NCBI RefSeq assembly: GCF_000325705.1
Contig: NC_019904.1
Coordinates: 1,496,001-1,560,000, forward strand
Length of the DNA: 64,000 nucleotides
Reading direction: 5' to 3'
Origin: Echinicola vietnamensis DSM 17526
GTDB lineage: Bacteria; Bacteroidota; Bacteroidia; Cytophagales; Cyclobacteriaceae
In this document: positions 62,503 to 64,000 of the stretch, one piece after another
How the letters are laid out: every line of letters begins with the position of its first letter
Numbering within the stretch: position 1 is the stretch's first letter
Translations under genes and position numbers: made by a program
Notes under the pieces: generated by a model
Databases searched by the model: none
The model's input: only the letters and a program-made list of their open reading frames with translations
Told to the model about the DNA's origin: nothing

Positions 62503-64000
62503 TTATTTCTTTGGTTTTATTCTATTTGAGGCAATCTTACTTAAATCCTTATTGGATTCACTTTGGGCCCATTCCTTTATTATATCCGTTCCATCTTTTT
62601 CAAATGCAGTTCCTTTTATAACTTTTAAAAGTTCGGTGACAGCTAATGTTGGTATAGTCTCATGAGGAATTCCCTTTAAGAAAGTAAGTAGTTGTGACGT
62701 TAATTCCTTTCTAACATTTGTCCAGCCAAAAAGCAATTTAAAGTTCTGTGTCGAGGCACTGCCATTACTTTCTTGAAGGAGCTTTTCCTTTAATTCTTCG
62801 AATATTGAAGATGAATCTGAAGGACTGAGGCTTGAGGCCTCCTGAAGCGACTTTTTCTCATACACATCACTACCACTTACTAGGTCATGGTAAACAGTCA
62901 AGGCTTGAGAACTCATCTGCTGCTTTGTACTATACATTGAATTAAGCCGATCTCTCGAAAAATAAAAATATGGCCCTAGGTCTACATCAGTCAGTTTTGG
63001 TTCTGTATTCACCCATTGCGTGATCCAATCATCTTTCTCCCATATTTCAACTTCCGGGATTATTGAAACAGTTTCTATCTTGTTTTCTGAATTTTTGTTT
63101 TTATCCGCAATCAACCGAGCTTCCAAAAGTCTGATTTCCTTTGGTTTTCCTCCTTGTTCAGCTTGATATTCATGCAGTTTAATAAAGGTTTCCTTTTTAA
63201 AGTACTCCAATAACATGAGTTTTGCTAAAATGCGAATTTCCAATTCGATTTTCTTCGAATTAGCCATTCCAATTCGCATCATAAGCATGTTCATGAATCT
63301 CTTTGATTGGCGAGGGTTTCCATCTAAGCCAACTGTTAAAATGGGAGTTATCTGTCGGGTAAGAAGCATAGCTTTTTGAAGCTCCTCTGAGACAGATGGT
63401 AATGCCTTAGCTAGATAGTCATGATCCAGCTTTTTACTTTGTAGTTCTTCTGCGGACTTTTCATAAATCACCTCTTTACAAATTTTTTGAAAATGCGTAT
63501 GTTCAACATAAAGTTGGGCAAAAAGGAGGTTAATGTATGTCTCCAATTCTGTTTCATTTAGTCTTGGAAGCCTGATGGGGAACTGAATTAACTTTTCGAG
63601 ATAAGCACTTGCAACCTCTAAACCACGTCCTGGAATTTCTGGAAACCTTCTTCGTACAGCGTACTCAATTATTTTTTCGTCTGCACAAATAACAAAGGCA
63701 GAGTTTGGGACATATAGAAATAGTTTAATTGCTTCTAATGTATCTATAACAGTATCCGTATTACATCGATCCAAGTCATCAATAAATATGACAAGTTTCT
63801 CAATTTTCAAATCTTGCAGTAATTTGGAAAAGTCTTCATGAAATTTTCTGATACTCATTCGAAGCGATTCTTTTGAGGTATCCTCCTCTGCCTTAACATA
63901 GTCTTGTGGATTTATTTTCTGTGCCAGAGAAATTAAATCTCCCATTCCTGTTATGGCCAACCCTGCTGGTCCTCCAGCAGCAAAACTTATCCCATGCTTT
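62503..64000 (-). CDS. qatA: QatA, KAP-family P-loop ATPase of the Qat system (partial)
   Basis: The reading frame stays open to the window end, so the N-terminus with Walker A lies outside; about 499 residues are seen. The KAP-type Walker B region LVIFIDDLDRCNTDTVIDTLEAIKLFL is followed by VPNSAFVICADEKIIEYAVRRRFPEI, a PRQSKRFMNMLMMRI sensor block and a C-terminal HEAT-like helical part. A TTG at 63960 is only an internal codon. First gene of the operon. Confidence 0.88.
   Translation of the reverse strand, partial: KHGISFAAGGPAGLAITGMGDLISLAQKINPQDYVKAEEDTSKESLRMSIRKFHEDFSKLLQDLKIEKLVIFIDDLDRCNTDTVIDTLEAIKLFLYVPNSAFVICADEKIIEYAVRRRFPEIPGRGLEVASAYLEKLIQFPIRLPRLNETELETYINLLFAQLYVEHTHFQKICKEVIYEKSAEELQSKKLDHDYLAKALPSVSEELQKAMLLTRQITPILTVGLDGNPRQSKRFMNMLMMRIGMANSKKIELEIRILAKLMLLEYFKKETFIKLHEYQAEQGGKPKEIRLLEARLIADKNKNSENKIETVSIIPEVEIWEKDDWITQWVNTEPKLTDVDLGPYFYFSRDRLNSMYSTKQQMSSQALTVYHDLVSGSDVYEKKSLQEASSLSPSDSSSIFEELKEKLLQESNGSASTQNFKLLFGWTNVRKELTSQLLTFLKGIPHETIPTLAVTELLKVIKGTAFEKDGTDIIKEWAQSESNKDLSKIASNRIKPKK

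Noticed and set aside
62503..63960. QatA starting at TTG 63960
   Set aside because: The frame continues to the window edge and the start would remove the Walker A motif expected upstream; treated as a partial gene.

Overview
The window looks like a chromosomal segment of a Bacteroidota bacterium, most likely order Cytophagales and family Cyclobacteriaceae (Echinicola/Algoriphagus-like; this is an inference from gene content, not a database match). Supporting signs are a SusC/SusD pair with an ECF sigma/FecR switch, Gld-type gliding lipoproteins, a type IX secretion sorting domain, many SPII lipoproteins and repeated TAnnTTTG promoter elements.

Layout: (1) 1-23.3 kb is mostly housekeeping: pruA, a HAD nucleotidase, an ArsR-like regulator, a sigma factor with a four-helix membrane partner, aminopeptidase P, a PafA-like phosphatase, a YCF48-repeat T9SS cargo protein, an S9 glutamyl-endopeptidase-like enzyme, a GldJ/GldK-like lipoprotein, mfd, a stand-alone cytochrome oxidase subunit III and two surface-glycan genes. 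(2) 23.7-28.6 kb holds an MBOAT/SGNH O-acetylation pair, a fasciclin lipoprotein and gldB. (3) 28.7-41.5 kb is a pectin utilisation locus: GH28, PL10, ECF sigma, FecR, SusC (with an STN signalling domain), SusD and PL1. (4) 41.7-54.5 kb is core again: ridA, fumC, a SPOR-like protein, cyclophilin, recJ-lptB-GH3, a universal stress protein, a 2H phosphoesterase and the rpsP-rimM-trmD-rplS operon.

(5) 54.6-64.0 kb is accessory DNA and the most interesting part. Upstream of an intact tRNA-Arg(CCT) lies a tandem array of about 315-bp units. Each unit has a damaged tRNA-Arg 5' part, a GC-rich palindrome and a small GIY-YIG nuclease gene. On the other side, a large serine recombinase has its last dozen codons inside the tRNA gene on the opposite strand, marking the edge of an integrated element. 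The element carries a RadC-like JAB protein and a DUF932 protein. Each of these two is preceded by a long nested hairpin with the same inner stem but different, still-paired outer stems. A complete four-gene Qat anti-phage locus follows (qatA-qatB-qatC-qatD, all on the minus strand; qatA runs off the window end). The far end of the element is outside the window.

In function, the pectin locus senses (SusC STN/FecR/sigma), imports (SusCD) and degrades (GH28, PL10, PL1) pectin. The island adds mobility (recombinase), establishment-type genes (radC-like, DUF932) and phage defence (Qat).
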